From: Treponema sp. OMZ 838
GTDB taxonomy: Bacteria > Spirochaetota > Spirochaetia > Treponematales > Treponemataceae
DNA: 64,000 nucleotides
NCBI RefSeq assembly: GCF_000775995.1
Contig: NZ_CP009227.1
Location: 1,966,296 to 2,030,295 of the forward strand
Direction: 5' to 3'
Shown here: piece after piece, positions 18,287 to 27,693 of the stretch
Layout of the letters: each line of letters opens with the position of its first letter
How positions within the stretch are numbered: the first letter of the stretch is position 1
Notes under the pieces: model-generated
Told to the model about the DNA's origin: nothing
Database searches by the model: none
What the model saw: only the letters and a program-made list of their open reading frames with translations
Program-made: the position numbers and the translations under genes

Positions 18287-21200
18287 ATGCCGAATTTAAA
18301 TGAAATTACGAAGTTTAGAGAAGATCTGAAAAATATTGCTCATGAAGATGAAATAACCGCTCGGTGGGGTGAACGAGTTTATGACGAACTCCCGCCTCCG
18401 GATCCGGCAGAGGTACCTGATATTGATCTTGATGCCTTGCTGCCTGCAACGGAGCCGGAGCAGACGGCTTCCGTAAGCGATACCGTTGATGAATCTTCCG
18501 AGTCTATACCCGCATCACAACAGCATACCGAACCTACCTCCGGTATGTTTGATACCGTGCCGGTTACAGATGCACCCGACATATCGATGGATACCCCTTT
18601 CCCCATTGATTTTGATAATCTCGGCACCAACGGCACTTCCGCACAAAGTAATAGTATCTCTTCCGATGATAACGTTGCAGCGCCGCAAAAATCCGGCAAA
18701 CCGAGTACTGCGTCCGATGAACCCGAAGTGGTAACCGGAGACGCGTATCCTGTTGACGAAGAAGGAATGCCGGATACCTCAGACATGGACGCATTTCTTT
18801 CTTCGTTTAATTTTGACAATCTTTCCGGCGACGATGCCGTAGCTTCCGATACGGCCGAATCGGATACTGCTGACACATTATCCGATGAGCTTGACGATCC
18901 TTTCAACTTTGATACCGAGTTAGCCGATGTCGATTTAACGGCCGGTACGGATTCTTTCGACGGTTTAGGGGAATTGAGTGCACCCGATTTCGATGAATCC
19001 GGACTGTCTGCCGGTGATAGTTCGCAAGATGTACCGGAAATGTCCGAAGCCGGTGAGCTGCCTGAGGTATCGGATGATACCGCTTCGGTAAGCGCTGACG
19101 ATCCGTTTAATTTTGACGATATGCTTTCTTCCTTCGATTTTGCTCCCGAACCGATAAAGGTAAATGAATCTGCATCAGCCAATGACGATATGATTCCGGA
19201 AGATGTGGAAACGCTGGATGAAAATGATGAAGTGCCGGCGGGTGATGATACACTTCAAGAAGAACGTACCATCCCCGATATTGCTATCCCGGACATTGAT
19301 TTATCGGCTGTCGATTCTCTTTCTGAGGATACTTCAAGCGATTCTGATATTCCCGATGATTTGGATGCAATGGAAGATCTCTCGCATTTCAATATTCCCG
19401 ATATAGATATGGGAGAAGATGAAGAAAGTGCTCAATTTCCGGTATCAGATGAAATGACAGGGGGCGATGCTCCTTCTCATTCCGATACTGCAGTCGGCGG
19501 TTCCGATACATCGGATAATTTTGAAAATATGGATGAGCTTGCACTTTATTCCGAAAACAGGGATGAGCCTATGTCATCCGATGCCGAATCGCCGGATGAG
19601 GAAACGGACACATCGTCATTTGAATTTAGTATGGATACTCCGGATACCGAACCTATCGGTATTCCGCCGATTTCCCAGGCCGATACGGGGTTTGACGGTA
19701 TCGGGATGCCGGAGCACATAACCGATACCTTTTTTAGTCAGCCGGAGAGCGATAGCGGCGATCAAAGCGGTTTTTCTTTGGAAGAAAATCCGCTTGACAG
19801 CAATATAACCGAAGTCGTTGACGATCAATTCAATCTTCCCGATAACTTTAAAGATTTCTCGGCAGATGCTCATTCACAGATGTTCGATTCCGTGATCGCC
19901 AAGAGCACCGGTTCTTCGGATGACAGTGAAGCTTTAACAATATCGGATGATGATTATTTCAATTTCTTAAACAAGCTTGAAACCTTCCCGTTTAATGTGC
20001 AGCTTGCTATTCAGGACTATATCGCCAACGGCGATGACCGTCCTGAGAATAAGATGAACTTTATCCGCTTTGTATTGGAAAAAGATTCTCTTAAAAAAGT
20101 TGTCAATAAACTCGAAAAGATAATCAATAGATCGATTCCTATTCCGCGCGGATTTCAACGGCAGAGCGTTGAAGACTACGAAAAAGAAAAGCAGACCTTT
20201 AAATATTGGTTCATGCACCGATTCTTGCCCGTGGCGGTTATGACCGCGATTGCACTGATTCTCGTATTCTGTATTTCAGTTTTGTCGTGGCAGTTTATTT
20301 ATAAACCGGTAAAGTCGGAATCTCTCTATAAGACCGGATATTCTTATCTGGAGAACGGTCAGTATGAAACTGCAATAGAAAAATTTAATCGGGCAGGCGA
20401 GTATAAGCGGAAGAAAAAATGGTATTTCTCGTATGCCCGTGCTTTTAGAGCAAAAAAACAATTTACTGCTGCAGAAAAAATGTATCTCCGCCTGATTTAC
20501 GACTTTGCTAACGATAAGCAGGGCGGCTTGGAATATGCAGATATGTTGAGCACCGATCTGCGTAATTACGAAAAAGCTGAGGCGGTTTTGCGCCGGCGTG
20601 TTCTTGATCAGCATATCAATGATAAAGATGGAATGCTCGCCCTTGGTGATGTGTTTATGAATTGGGCTGATGAAGAGCCTGAGAAGTATGGTGAGGCGGT
20701 AAAGATTTACAGCAGGTTGATCGAGCTATATGGTGAAAACGATATCTTCCTTGCGCGGATGATGCGCTATTTTATCCGCACGGATAATCTGGCAGAAGTG
20801 CTGAACCTCAAAGATCATTTCTCTTCCCGTATAACGAAAATCGGAGCGGCAAATCTCACTGAATTGAGCGGTTATTTACTCGAAAAGCGGTATAATCCTA
20901 AACCGCTCGATTCCGAAAAACTCCGCTCAAAAATCGACGATGTCCGTATGCTATTGGAAAAAGCCGTACAGACGGATAAAACGATGCCGGAAGCCTATTA
21001 CAATTTAGGCCGCTTCTTTATCTACAATAATAAGCAGGACGGCGCAATCGAAAATTTGACTGAGGCGATTCAGTTGTTCAAAACTGCCGCCCCGATGACT
21101 GCGCGGCGTACCGGTAATTATGTCGATGCAATGCGCCTGTTGGGAGAGCAGCTGGTAGATCAGAAAAAATACCTTGAGGCTCAAACCCTTTATGCTGATG

Positions 21201-21922
21201 CACTGAATATATACCGGGAATATACTGCCTTTAAACCGCTGCCGCCGAACAAAGCTATCGGAAAACTCTATGCAGATTACGGCGACATCGACTACTTTAT
21301 TTCGTATAATTTTGATTCGGCACTTGACAGCTATCAAAATGCGGTGAAGGAACTGTATAACACGCCGTCGGTAAATTACCGAATCGGTTATATACATTAT
21401 CAACAAGAAAATTACCGGCAGGCAATAGAAGCCATGAGTCATGCGTATGCAGAAAAAGCACACGATAAGAATTTGCTGTATGGATTCGGAAATGCGTTCT
21501 TTAAGCGGGGTGATTATTTTGCTGCTTTGGCTGCGTATGAGGAGCTTTTAACATTGCTGAATGCACAGCGTGCGCGGAAAGAACAAGCTTTGTCCAATAC
21601 CCGCCCTGATGATGCTGCGTTTATTGAACGCTATATGCATACGGCTAATAATTTGGGTGCGACGCTGAGCAGATTGTCCGAACGAACCGGCGACTCTCAG
21701 AAGAATGGGCGTGCACTTGCGCTATATGCGGAATCTACCCGTGCATGGGATGCGTTAACCAGAAATCCTCAGACGATGATCCGTGCAAAATCAGTCGGCT
21801 TAGCCTATTTGAATACCCAAAATATGCTGAATACAAAGAGTCCGTATCAATCAGAGATTTACACCGATATACCGATGATTCTTGAAAATGAGAGAGCGCT
21901 GGAACAAAAAGAGGATAAATAG
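18287..21922 (+). CDS. Giant acidic/TM/TPR protein, candidate flagellar collar protein
   Basis: 1211 residues from the ATG at 18287 (MPNLNEITKF); a TTG at 18275 closer to AAGGGG is possible. Residues 1 to about 560 are extremely rich in Asp, Glu, Ser, Thr and Pro and repeat a short motif: SFNFDNL, DDPFNFDTEL, DDPFNFDDML, FDFAPE, DDYFNFLNKLE. A charged region and one membrane helix (FLPVAVMTAIALILVFCISVLSWQFIY) follow, then a long array of TPR-like helices that would face the periplasm. A cytoplasmic tail, one helix and periplasmic TPRs are the layout reported for the Borrelia periplasmic-flagellar collar protein FlcA. I propose that only as a candidate identity, because no direct alignment was possible. 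Confidence 0.7.
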   Translation: MPNLNEITKFREDLKNIAHEDEITARWGERVYDELPPPDPAEVPDIDLDALLPATEPEQTASVSDTVDESSESIPASQQHTEPTSGMFDTVPVTDAPDISMDTPFPIDFDNLGTNGTSAQSNSISSDDNVAAPQKSGKPSTASDEPEVVTGDAYPVDEEGMPDTSDMDAFLSSFNFDNLSGDDAVASDTAESDTADTLSDELDDPFNFDTELADVDLTAGTDSFDGLGELSAPDFDESGLSAGDSSQDVPEMSEAGELPEVSDDTASVSADDPFNFDDMLSSFDFAPEPIKVNESASANDDMIPEDVETLDENDEVPAGDDTLQEERTIPDIAIPDIDLSAVDSLSEDTSSDSDIPDDLDAMEDLSHFNIPDIDMGEDEESAQFPVSDEMTGGDAPSHSDTAVGGSDTSDNFENMDELALYSENRDEPMSSDAESPDEETDTSSFEFSMDTPDTEPIGIPPISQADTGFDGIGMPEHITDTFFSQPESDSGDQSGFSLEENPLDSNITEVVDDQFNLPDNFKDFSADAHSQMFDSVIAKSTGSSDDSEALTISDDDYFNFLNKLETFPFNVQLAIQDYIANGDDRPENKMNFIRFVLEKDSLKKVVNKLEKIINRSIPIPRGFQRQSVEDYEKEKQTFKYWFMHRFLPVAVMTAIALILVFCISVLSWQFIYKPVKSESLYKTGYSYLENGQYETAIEKFNRAGEYKRKKKWYFSYARAFRAKKQFTAAEKMYLRLIYDFANDKQGGLEYADMLSTDLRNYEKAEAVLRRRVLDQHINDKDGMLALGDVFMNWADEEPEKYGEAVKIYSRLIELYGENDIFLARMMRYFIRTDNLAEVLNLKDHFSSRITKIGAANLTELSGYLLEKRYNPKPLDSEKLRSKIDDVRMLLEKAVQTDKTMPEAYYNLGRFFIYNNKQDGAIENLTEAIQLFKTAAPMTARRTGNYVDAMRLLGEQLVDQKKYLEAQTLYADALNIYREYTAFKPLPPNKAIGKLYADYGDIDYFISYNFDSALDSYQNAVKELYNTPSVNYRIGYIHYQQENYRQAIEAMSHAYAEKAHDKNLLYGFGNAFFKRGDYFAALAAYEELLTLLNAQRARKEQALSNTRPDDAAFIERYMHTANNLGATLSRLSERTGDSQKNGRALALYAESTRAWDALTRNPQTMIRAKSVGLAYLNTQNMLNTKSPYQSEIYTDIPMILENERALEQKEDK

Positions 21923-21925
21923 TTT

Positions 21926-22834
21926 ATGGATACTGAGATTTTAAAGTATATTACAGCCGATACGGCAAATGGTATTACGGGCGTATTATGCACAATTATC
22001 GAAGCGCATGGTTCTTCGCCGCGGGAAGCCGGAACGTCGATGTGGGTAACTCCGGAGCGTATCCGCGGTACGGTAGGCGGCGGTGGTTCCGAACATGAAG
22101 TTATCAAACAGGCACGTGAAATGCTGAAAACAGGCGATACTACCTGTATCATAAAGAAAAATCTTACTGCAGAGGAAGGTCTCGCGTGCGGAGGTTCTAT
22201 CCAAGTGTATCTTGAAAAGATCGGGAATGATCCTGAACTGTTTATCTTCGGCGGCGGACACGTCGGCCGTGCGCTTGCGAAGATTGCCTCTTTTATCGGT
22301 TTCCGCGTTACCGTTTGGGATGACCGTGCCGATTGTATTACGGAAGATTTGTTTCCGACAGCGCGGCGGCTCTGTTGTCCGCTGGAACAGCTCTTTCTCA
22401 AAGAAACGGCTGCATCGGGTCAAAATAATCAGGCAGCGCACGATAATTCGCCGTCCTGCGGCATCGCTGCGCCTCAAGAAGCTGTACCGGCATCTCATAC
22501 CGTCCTACAGTTTCACGAAAATGTATACTGTGTTGCGGTAACCCGCGGGCATCGCTGCGATGCGGATGTCTTGCGGTATCTGTGCGGTAAGAAACTTGCC
22601 TATATCGGCATGATCGGCTCATTTGAAAAAAATGCTGCGGTTGTAAAGCTGCTTGCCGATGAAGGTATCGGCAAAGAGTACCTCGATTCCATCTATAAAC
22701 CGATCGGGCTGCCCATCAGAGCAGAAACACCTGAAGAAATTGCCGTTTCCATCGCTGCCGAGCTTATCGCTGTCCGTCACCACGGAAACCCCGCACTATT
22801 ACGCAGAGGCTACACCGAATCCCGTCACGGATAG
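21926..22834 (+). CDS. XdhC/CoxI family protein
   Basis: 302 residues, starting four bases after the preceding gene. The N-terminal XdhC/CoxI domain has IIEAHGSSPREAGTSMWV and GTVGGGGSEHEVIKQA. The C-terminal Rossmann-like domain has FIFGGGHVGRALAKIA and VTVWDDRADCIT. A variable insert coded around 22400-22500 separates them. XdhC proteins help mature molybdenum hydroxylases by sulfurating the cofactor. No xanthine dehydrogenase or Moco gene lies nearby in this window, so its client is unknown. Confidence 0.88.
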   Translation: MDTEILKYITADTANGITGVLCTIIEAHGSSPREAGTSMWVTPERIRGTVGGGGSEHEVIKQAREMLKTGDTTCIIKKNLTAEEGLACGGSIQVYLEKIGNDPELFIFGGGHVGRALAKIASFIGFRVTVWDDRADCITEDLFPTARRLCCPLEQLFLKETAASGQNNQAAHDNSPSCGIAAPQEAVPASHTVLQFHENVYCVAVTRGHRCDADVLRYLCGKKLAYIGMIGSFEKNAAVVKLLADEGIGKEYLDSIYKPIGLPIRAETPEEIAVSIAAELIAVRHHGNPALLRRGYTESRHG

Positions 22835-22941
22835 ACTTTTCGGAGGATACCTGACGTTCCTCGTCCGCCGCTGCCCCGCAGGCATTTATGTAATTCATAG
22901 TTAAGAATTATGATCGGATGTGTTTCCGTTTTCCGCACCTC

Positions 22942-22970
22942 TTATCATTTGCCCCCGTTTTTGCTATAGT
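22942..22970 (+). promoter_or_regulatory. Candidate dnaE promoter giving a nearly leaderless mRNA
   Basis: TTATCA at 22942-22947 and TATAGT at 22965-22970 with 17-base spacing. Initiation 7-8 bases after the -10 element would fall at or next to the dnaE ATG at 22978. No Shine-Dalgarno is visible before that ATG. Confidence 0.45.
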
Positions 22971-22977
22971 TTCGGGT

Positions 22978-25900
22978 ATGCCTCAAGATTTTGTTCATTT
23001 ACACGTGCACTCCGACTATTCGCTGTTGGATGGTGCTTCTTCGATAAAACAACTGGTAACAACCGCTAAAAACCTCGGACAAACAGCCCTTGCGCTGACC
23101 GACCACGGCAATATGTTTGCCGCCTTGCGCTTTTTCCGTGAATGTAAGGCGCAGGGGATAAAGCCGGTTATCGGCTGCGAAGTATATGTTGCGAACGGCA
23201 GCCGCTTCGGAAAGCCGGAGAATACCAATACCGGCGTCCGCAAATACTTTCACCTTATCCTGCTTGCCGAAACCGAAACCGGCTACCGGAATTTGATGGT
23301 GCTGTGCTCCAAAGGTTACACCGAGGGAATGTACTATAAACCGCGTATTGACGAGGAGCTGCTGACACAGTATTCGGAGGGGCTTATCTGCCTTTCAGCC
23401 TGTCTTGCGGGGGAATTACCGTCGCTGCTGTTGCAGGGTAAAAAGGCTGAAGCTGAAGCGCATGTCAGGCGCTACCGCAGCATATTCGGTATCGACAATT
23501 ACTTTATCGAGCTGCAAAAGCATGGCATCGCCGACGAGGAGAAGGTTGCGCCGATGCTGATTGAAATAGCACGCAAGATAGGCGTGCCGATGGTGGTAAC
23601 GAACGATGCTCACTATGCGGAGCAAAAGGATGCGGTTGCGCAGGATATCCTTCTCTGTATCGGCACAAAAAAGAACCGCTCCGACACCAACCGCATGAAG
23701 TTTGAAACCGATCAATTCTATCTCAAATCGGCGGAGGAGATGGAAAAGCTCTTTCCCGGTTATCCCGAAATGCTGTCCAATACCTGCCGCATCGCGGATC
23801 GCTGTAATTTCGAAATTCCGCAGCCGGGGCCGCTCCTTCCCGTGTATCAGATACCGGAAGATTTCGCGACAAAAGAAGAGTACATCACCCACCTCGTGCA
23901 CGAGGGCTTAAAAAAACGCTACAATCCCGTTACCGAAGAGATGACCCAACGCGCCGACTATGAACTCGGTATTATCATGAAGATGGACTTTGTCGGGTAC
24001 TTTCTTATCGTATGGGATTTTATCAACTGGGCGAAGGAGCACGGCATTCCGGTTGGGCCGGGGCGCGGTTCCGGGGCGGGTTCCATTGTCGCCTACGCGA
24101 TGCGGATCACCGACATCGACCCGCTTAAATACAAGCTGCTGTTTGAACGCTTCCTTAATCCCGAACGTATTTCCATGCCGGACTTTGACGTTGACTTCTG
24201 CTTCGAACGGCGGCAGGAGGTTATCGACTATGTCCGCAGAAAATACGGTGATGAAAGCGTCGGGCAGATTATCACGTTTGGAACATTGAAGCCGAAAGCC
24301 GCAATCAAGGATGTCGGGCGGGTGTTGGAAATTCCGCTTGGCGAGGTAAATGCCATCACCAAAATGATGCCTTCCGATCCCAAGCTCACGTTTGAAAAGG
24401 CCTTTGCGGATGTCCCCGAACTCGCCGAAATGCGCTCCGACCCGCGGTACACGGAGCTTTTTTCCATTGCGGAAAAGCTTGAAGACCTCAACCGGAACAC
24501 GAGCCTCCATGCGGCGGGTATTGTTATCGGTAAAACGAAGCTGACCGATTATGTCCCGCTGTACAAGGATTCCAAGACAGGCAAGACCGCCTCTCAGTTT
24601 ACGATGGATCTAATAGAAGATTGCGGTTTGGTAAAGATGGACTTCCTCGGGCTCAAGACGCTGACGCTGATTAAGCACACGGAAGACCTTATCAAAAAGC
24701 GGGGAGGGGAGTACGCGAACTTCTCCATTGCGCAGATCGATGAACAGGATGCGGCGACGTTTAAAATGCTCGGCGAAGGAAAGTCCGCCGCGGTCTTTCA
24801 GTTTGAAAGTCAGGGTATGCAGAACATCTTGAAACGTGCAAAGCCCGATAAAATAGAAGACCTCATCGCGTTAAACGCTCTCTACCGTCCCGGTCCGATG
24901 GCCTATATCGATCAATTTATTGAATCGAAATTCGATGCATCGAAAATTCAATATCCCGACCCTTGCCTCGAAGACATATTGTCGGAAACCTACGGCGTTA
25001 TCGTCTATCAGGAACAGGTTATGCAGGTAGCGCAGCGTATCGGCGGCTACAGCCTCGGTCAAGCGGACTTGCTGCGGCGCGCAATGGGAAAGAAGAAAAA
25101 AGAGGTTATGGAAAAGGAGAAAACGCGGTTTATCGAAGGCGCCGTAAAAAACAATTTTAAGGAAAAAGACGCCGACCGTATCTTTGAAATTCTGATTCCT
25201 TTTGCCGGTTACGGATTTAACAAGAGCCATGCCGCCGCTTATTCGGTGCTGGCGTATCAAACCGCCTATCTCAAGGCGAATTTTCCTGCGGAATTTATGG
25301 CGGCGAACCTCACCAACGAGATTACCTCGACGGATAAGCTGCCGGAGTATATCAGTGAAGCGAACAAGATGGGGCTTGCCCTCCATGCGCCCGACATCAA
25401 TACCTCGGAAGAATATTTTTCGGTCTATGAAGGAGATATCGTATTCGGGCTGCTCGGTATTAAGGGGGTAGGGGAGCAAGCTGCCCGCGATATTGTCGCT
25501 GAACGCACTGCGCACGGCCCCTACAAGTCGTTTATCGATTTTCTCGACCGGCTGGATCTACATACCGTGAATAAAAAGAACTTGGAAGTGCTCATCAAGA
25601 CGGGGTGCTTCGATAAGCTGGGACAAAACCGTTCCGAGCTGCTGGATAATCTTGAAGCGGCAATGGCGTTCAGCGCGCAGAAAAAAGCGGGATCGGCAGT
25701 CGGTCAAACCAGCCTGTTTGAGGATACCGGCATTAAAGAGTTTTCCGATTTTACCTTTAAGCCGGTCAACGATTTGCCGCAAAAGGAAAAGCTCCGTATC
25801 GAAAAGGAGCTGATGGGCTTTTATATTTCCGGCCATCCCCTCGATGAGTACAAAAAGGCGATTGACCGCAGCGCTACCTTGGAGCTGATTAATTTCCGGC

Positions 25901-26409
25901 GTGCACAGAAAGAAAAGCTGTATACCATCGTCGGGATGATTACCGGCATCCGCCCCTATCAGACTAAAAACGGCAAATGGATGGGATTCGGCACCTTTGA
26001 AGACCGTACCGGAACCATCGATTTAACCTTCTTTTCCAAGGTGTGGGAAGAAAACCGCGCCAATGCGCTGCCTGAAACAGTGTGCGGCCTTATCGGGAAA
26101 GTGGACTGCTCGCGCGATACGCCGTCGTTCCTCGTTGAATCGATGGTCAGCATCGATGAGCTGAAAGAGCGTTCGATTAAAGAGGTACATCTTGAGCTTG
26201 ATCCGCTCATCGAAACCGATTTACAGTTTCAGCCGCTCAAGGATTTCCTCTTCGGTGCGCAAGGTACCTGCGATATTTTTATCCATATTACCGATAACGA
26301 TACCGTCTATCAAGTGAAAGGCTCTTCGCAGCTGAAAGTATCTTCTTCCGATGAATTTATCGAACAGCTGGGGAAGCAGCCGGGGGTTCTTCAGGTCTGG
26401 AAAGAATGA
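22978..26409 (+). CDS. dnaE: DNA polymerase III alpha subunit DnaE
   Basis: 1143 residues. The protein starts MPQDFVHLHVHSDYSLLDGA, the normal DnaE N-terminus, so the upstream in-frame ATG at 22918 is rejected. The PHP domain is N-terminal. The palm carries PDFDVDF at residues 401-407, with the catalytic Asp residues, and GRGSGAGS. Finger and HhH regions follow (GYGFNKSHAAAYS). Near residue 985 there is an OB-fold domain (TIVGMITGIRPYQTKNGKWM). This is the replicative polymerase subunit. The C-terminus ends just before a dense cluster of inverted repeats. Confidence 0.97.
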   Translation: MPQDFVHLHVHSDYSLLDGASSIKQLVTTAKNLGQTALALTDHGNMFAALRFFRECKAQGIKPVIGCEVYVANGSRFGKPENTNTGVRKYFHLILLAETETGYRNLMVLCSKGYTEGMYYKPRIDEELLTQYSEGLICLSACLAGELPSLLLQGKKAEAEAHVRRYRSIFGIDNYFIELQKHGIADEEKVAPMLIEIARKIGVPMVVTNDAHYAEQKDAVAQDILLCIGTKKNRSDTNRMKFETDQFYLKSAEEMEKLFPGYPEMLSNTCRIADRCNFEIPQPGPLLPVYQIPEDFATKEEYITHLVHEGLKKRYNPVTEEMTQRADYELGIIMKMDFVGYFLIVWDFINWAKEHGIPVGPGRGSGAGSIVAYAMRITDIDPLKYKLLFERFLNPERISMPDFDVDFCFERRQEVIDYVRRKYGDESVGQIITFGTLKPKAAIKDVGRVLEIPLGEVNAITKMMPSDPKLTFEKAFADVPELAEMRSDPRYTELFSIAEKLEDLNRNTSLHAAGIVIGKTKLTDYVPLYKDSKTGKTASQFTMDLIEDCGLVKMDFLGLKTLTLIKHTEDLIKKRGGEYANFSIAQIDEQDAATFKMLGEGKSAAVFQFESQGMQNILKRAKPDKIEDLIALNALYRPGPMAYIDQFIESKFDASKIQYPDPCLEDILSETYGVIVYQEQVMQVAQRIGGYSLGQADLLRRAMGKKKKEVMEKEKTRFIEGAVKNNFKEKDADRIFEILIPFAGYGFNKSHAAAYSVLAYQTAYLKANFPAEFMAANLTNEITSTDKLPEYISEANKMGLALHAPDINTSEEYFSVYEGDIVFGLLGIKGVGEQAARDIVAERTAHGPYKSFIDFLDRLDLHTVNKKNLEVLIKTGCFDKLGQNRSELLDNLEAAMAFSAQKKAGSAVGQTSLFEDTGIKEFSDFTFKPVNDLPQKEKLRIEKELMGFYISGHPLDEYKKAIDRSATLELINFRRAQKEKLYTIVGMITGIRPYQTKNGKWMGFGTFEDRTGTIDLTFFSKVWEENRANALPETVCGLIGKVDCSRDTPSFLVESMVSIDELKERSIKEVHLELDPLIETDLQFQPLKDFLFGAQGTCDIFIHITDNDTVYQVKGSSQLKVSSSDEFIEQLGKQPGVLQVWKE

Positions 26410-26412
26410 GTC

Positions 26413-26600
26413 CTTTTGAAAATATACGACGCATCTACTGCGTCGTTACGCAAAAGCGAATGCTCAACGTACAGTAAGTACGCCTCCGCTTCGCTTTTGC
26501 TAAACTCCTTGTATCTGCATCGTCTATTTTCAAAAGCGCTGGAAAGGCGGGGCATCTGCGTTGCATTGCCAAAAGTGTACAAGGATGTACACTTTTGGCA
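26413..26600. repeat. Nested inverted-repeat cluster downstream of dnaE
   Basis: An outer perfect 12-bp stem (26413-26424 with 26525-26536) encloses three further structures: an 8-bp hairpin (26426-26433/26439-26446), an 11-bp stem (26450-26460/26490-26500), and inside the latter a 5-bp hairpin (26468-26472/26478-26482). Next to it is a perfect 14-bp stem (26567-26580/26587-26600) with a 6-base loop. No strong T-tract follows. The cluster separates the convergent ends of dnaE and the LRR gene, so bidirectional transcript ending is plausible. Confidence 0.88.
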
Positions 26601-26640
26601 GCGATGTTTTTGCATAGCAAGAACTCGCTGCCGGTAGTTT

Positions 26641-27651
26641 TTAGAACTCGCCGGTATAACCTGCTTGCTTTATTTTTTGGCGTTCTTTTAATGAAAGTCT
26701 TGGACAATTTTGGAAAACATTTTCTCCATAGGAGATGGTATTTTGAGGAAGCTGTACGGCAGCTAAATTCTCGCAGTCTGAAAAAGCCTTTTCGCCGATA
26801 CTGATAAGCCCTTCCGGGAAAGCTACTGACGTTAAACCGCACATTGAAAAAGCCTGTTCATTAATATTTTTAAGTCCTTCAGGGAAAACAACTGAAGTTA
26901 AATTTTTACATCCTGAAAAAGCCTTTTCTCCGATATTGTTGACTTTTCCTTCAAAAGTAACCGATGACAGCTTGATGCAATCTGCAAAAGCCTCTTCGCC
27001 GATACTTCCAACTTCTTTGTGGAAAGTAACTGTTGTAAGACTGGTATCATCATCATAATAATAGTGACATGAGAAAGCCCGTTTGCCGATAGTATCGACT
27101 TCTCCATGGAACGTAACTGATGTCAAATTATTGCAGTCATAAAAAGCTTTCTCTCCGACACTTTTAACCTTTTCTTGGAATGTAACTGATTGTAACCGAG
27201 CGCATTTTGCAAAAGCCCCTTTATCGATACTTTTAACTTCGCCCAGGAAAGTAACTGATATCAAATTATTGCAGCCATAAAAAGCCGATGCACCAATATT
27301 TTTAAGCCCTTTAGGGAAAGTAAGCGATGTGAAATTACTGTTGGGAAAAGCGGTTTCATCGATACTTTCAAGGTTCTCCGGGAAGATAATCGATGATAAA
27401 TAAAAGCCATAGCGATAAAAAGCCTCCGGCCCGATTTCTTTTACCGGTATTTCTTCAATTTCGGTAGGAATGACCACATCTTTGCTTTCTCCTAAATACT
27501 GCTGAATAACAATACCGTCTTCTTTCTCATTTAAGTCGTACTTAAAATCAGTACTCGGATTTGCTCTCTGTGCATATAAGCTGCTTAGTCCTATGGTGCA
27601 CAGCAGGACGGGGACCAACAAAGTACACATAATACTTCTTTTCTGTTTCAT
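26641..27651 (-). CDS. BspA-like leucine-rich repeat (LRR_5) exported protein
   Basis: 336 residues from the ATG at 27651, which has AAGGAG upstream on its strand. A signal peptide (MCTLLVPVLLCTIGLSSLYAQ) is followed by about ten 22-24 residue repeats of the BspA/TpLRR type, for example LTSVTFHGEVDTIGKRAFS and LSSVTFEGKVNNIGEKAFS. The family is common on treponemal and Bacteroidetes surfaces and mediates adhesion to host proteins or other bacteria. No outer-membrane anchor or sorting domain is obvious. It lies 42 bases downstream of mglC on the same strand, so it may be expressed with that operon, although nothing suggests a sugar-transport role. Confidence 0.88.
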   Translation of the reverse strand: MKQKRSIMCTLLVPVLLCTIGLSSLYAQRANPSTDFKYDLNEKEDGIVIQQYLGESKDVVIPTEIEEIPVKEIGPEAFYRYGFYLSSIIFPENLESIDETAFPNSNFTSLTFPKGLKNIGASAFYGCNNLISVTFLGEVKSIDKGAFAKCARLQSVTFQEKVKSVGEKAFYDCNNLTSVTFHGEVDTIGKRAFSCHYYYDDDTSLTTVTFHKEVGSIGEEAFADCIKLSSVTFEGKVNNIGEKAFSGCKNLTSVVFPEGLKNINEQAFSMCGLTSVAFPEGLISIGEKAFSDCENLAAVQLPQNTISYGENVFQNCPRLSLKERQKIKQAGYTGEF

Positions 27652-27693
27652 AAAATACTCCTTTTGCAATTTTTAGAAATTTCCTCCTATGCT

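Noticed and set aside
18379-19182. Long Ser-rich minus-strand frame opposite the acidic TPR protein gene
   Set aside because: It is the antisense shadow of an Asp/Glu/Ser-rich coding region and lacks start signals. The same holds for the frame at 42505-43311.
22918-22977. Upstream extension of dnaE
   Set aside because: It covers the candidate promoter, and the conserved DnaE N-terminus starts at 22978.
26416-26637. Open frame of 73 codons on the plus strand after dnaE
   Set aside because: It runs entirely through the inverted-repeat cluster, has no Shine-Dalgarno, and its product is low-complexity sequence dictated by the palindromes.
26660-27600. CRISPR-like or tandem DNA repeat
   Set aside because: The periodicity of about 69 bases is explained by LRR protein repeats in an open frame.
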